Assembly: GCA_016764415.1 (NCBI GenBank)
Contig: JAESRY010000149.1
Location: 1-8,184 of the forward strand
Direction of reading: 5' to 3'
Source of the DNA: Cycloclasticus sp.
Lineage (GTDB): Bacteria > Pseudomonadota > Gammaproteobacteria > Methylococcales > Cycloclasticaceae
Length of the DNA: 8,184 bases
A program made the position numbers and the translations under genes. Of the stretch, positions 7,109 through 8,184 are shown piece by piece. The notes under the pieces are model-generated. The model saw only the letters and a program-made list of their open reading frames with translations. It had not been told where the DNA came from and did no database searches. Position 1 is the stretch's first letter. Every line of letters starts with the position of its first letter.

Positions 7109-8002
7109 ATGCAAGGAAAGAGCAAGATATCGTCAACGGACGGACTAAGAAAAAAAGCGAAAAAGTCTAGTACAGACCCAACTCAATTATATTTAAATGA
7201 CTTGGGCGCAGCAGCATTATTAAGCGCTGAAGAAGAGATACATTATGGTCGTCTTGTTCAAAAAGGGGATCAGCCAGCTAGACAAAGGATGATTGAGAGT
7301 AACCTTCGTTTAGTCGTGAAAATTTCCAGACGTTATATGAATAGGGGCCTACCCATGCTAGACCTTATTGAAGAAGGGAATCTTGGATTAATTCGAGCCG
7401 TAGAAAAATTTGATCCTGAAAAAGGATTTAGGTTTTCAACCTACGCAACTTGGTGGATTCGCCAAACTATTGAACGTGCGATTATGAATCAAACGAGGAC
7501 GATACGTTTACCGATTCACATAATAAAAGAGATGAACATTTATCTTAGAAAAGCGCGTGAATTAAGTCAAATACTTGACCGTGAAGCCAGCGCTGAAGAA
7601 GTAGCTGAAGTAACGGGTAAGCCTGTAGAAGTGATTGAAAAAATGTTTCGCATGAATGCGGAACACGTGACATCCTTAGATATTTCTGTATCAAAAGATT
7701 CTGATCAAGAATTATTGGACACAGTCGTTGACCACGATGCTAAAGAGCCCACTGACATTCTTCAGTCTGAAGAGGTTCGTGATAATTTAGAACAATGGCT
7801 AGAACTTCTCAGCGATAATCAAAGGGAAGTCATTTCACGTCGATTTGGTGTGCGTGGGCACCACCCATCTACCTTAGAGCAAGTGGCGAAGGAAATGGGT
7901 GTTACGCGAGAACGCGTAAGACAAATTCAGATGAAGGCATTACAATCATTACGTTCAATTCTTGAAAACGAAGGGATGTCTGCCTCTGTCTTATTACACT
8001 AA
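7109..8002 (+). CDS. rpoS: RNA polymerase sigma factor RpoS (sigma-38)
   Basis: General stress and stationary-phase sigma factor. Of 297 residues, about 25-50 are region 1.2 (TQLYLNDLG). Region 2 is at about 58-130 ([62 protein letters not shown]). Region 3 follows from 131 ([23 protein letters not shown]), and region 4 has the helix-turn-helix at about 254-280 ([20 protein letters not shown]). K140-E141 align with E. coli K173-E174, which as I recall matter for RssB recognition and -10 contact. The protein is 33 residues shorter than E. coli RpoS (330), all at the N-terminus, and residues 1-24 are basic rather than acidic. The ATG has a strong ribosome site and is the first usable start in frame. 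The nlpD-rpoS order excludes confusion with RpoD or RpoH. Confidence 0.96.
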   Translation: MQGKSKISSTDGLRKKAKKSSTDPTQLYLNDLGAAALLSAEEEIHYGRLVQKGDQPARQRMIESNLRLVVKISRRYMNRGLPMLDLIEEGNLGLIRAVEKFDPEKGFRFSTYATWWIRQTIERAIMNQTRTIRLPIHIIKEMNIYLRKARELSQILDREASAEEVAEVTGKPVEVIEKMFRMNAEHVTSLDISVSKDSDQELLDTVVDHDAKEPTDILQSEEVRDNLEQWLELLSDNQREVISRRFGVRGHHPSTLEQVAKEMGVTRERVRQIQMKALQSLRSILENEGMSASVLLH

Positions 8003-8031
8003 AACTTCGCTTTAAATCCCCATAGTGATAC

Positions 8032-8050
8032 TTTAGCATTGACAGCTAAA
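8032..8050. promoter_or_regulatory. Inverted repeat around a consensus -35, upstream of the alaC-like gene
   Basis: TTTAGC (8032-8037) and GCTAAA (8045-8050) are perfect inverted arms around a 7-nt centre. The centre and left end together contain TTGACA (8039-8044), an exact -35 consensus on the plus strand. The matching -10 at 17-nt spacing is poor (TACTGT, 8062-8067, 3 of 6). The element could be an operator-promoter for the downstream gene or a weak hairpin. It has low GC and no following T-run, so it is not a normal terminator. Confidence 0.3.
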
Positions 8051-8106
8051 ATGCAGATGGGTACTGTATCTCGCTCGCTTTCAATTTAGTTAAAACCTTT
8101 ACTATC

Positions 8107-8184
8107 ATGCATGAATTCGCAAGAATAAAACGTCTCCCACCTTATGTCTTTAATATTGTTAATGACTTAAAGGCGCAGGCGCGT
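8107..8184 (+). CDS. alaC: AlaC/YfdZ-type aminotransferase, N-terminal fragment (runs off window)
   Basis: The frame is open from the ATG at 8107 to the window end, giving 26 residues. FARIKRLPPYVFNIVNDLKA closely follows the start of E. coli AlaC, whose N-terminus I recall as FTRIDRLPPYVFNITAELK. AlaC is a PLP-dependent class I/II aminotransferase making alanine from pyruvate and glutamate. The fragment ends before any PLP-binding motif, so the exact substrate within the family (alanine, or a diaminopimelate/aspartate-type relative) is unproven. A second ATG at 8111 is out of frame. No Shine-Dalgarno is evident. A 104-bp spacer separates it from rpoS, so it is probably a separate unit. Confidence 0.75.
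   Translation, partial: MHEFARIKRLPPYVFNIVNDLKAQAR

Noticed and set aside
8003..8106. Intrinsic terminator after rpoS
   Set aside because: The only clear hairpin (8032-8050) is AT-rich with 6-bp arms and is followed by AATGCAG rather than a T-run, so I do not call a terminator.

Overview
The window is a stretch of housekeeping chromosome from a gammaproteobacterium. It carries the well-known block eno-ftsB-ispD-ispF-truD ... surE-pcm ... nlpD-rpoS, and every protein resembles its Escherichia coli or Pseudomonas counterpart. The DNA looks AT-rich by eye. The extra genes in the block (uppP and an Smr gene between truD and surE, a YqaA-type membrane protein between pcm and nlpD, an alaC-like aminotransferase after rpoS) suggest a non-enteric, possibly marine lineage such as Methylophaga or Cycloclasticus relatives. 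That genus-level guess is weak and comes from memory of gene order and composition.

Left half, plus strand (1-3746): the 3' end of enolase, then ftsB (division), ispD and ispF (two steps of the MEP isoprenoid pathway), truD (tRNA pseudouridine synthase) and uppP (undecaprenyl-pyrophosphate phosphatase). These genes overlap by 10-11 nt or lie 1-8 nt apart, so they read as one transcription unit. IspD and IspF supply isoprenoid precursors, UppP recycles the undecaprenyl carrier made from them, and FtsB helps direct septal wall synthesis that uses that carrier.

Middle (3732-4354): one minus-strand Smr-domain gene whose tail overlaps the end of uppP by 15 nt. Its start faces surE across a 62-bp divergent spacer.

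Right half, plus strand (4355-8002): surE, pcm, a YqaA-like VTT/DedA-related membrane protein, nlpD and rpoS, again overlapping or spaced 1-11 nt. This is the classic stress and stationary-phase cluster: nucleotide phosphatase, isoaspartyl protein repair, a division-associated LysM lipoprotein and the general stress sigma factor. After a 104-bp spacer the start of an AlaC-type aminotransferase runs off the window.

No RNA genes, mobile elements, CRISPR arrays or large repeats were seen, and there is no gene-free stretch over 300 bases. I do not see an undescribed multi-gene system. The points most worth a second look are an NlpD whose LytM domain has lost every active-site position I can align, with A-tract-rich DNA encoding its lysine-rich linker, and an RpoS with a short, basic N-terminus.
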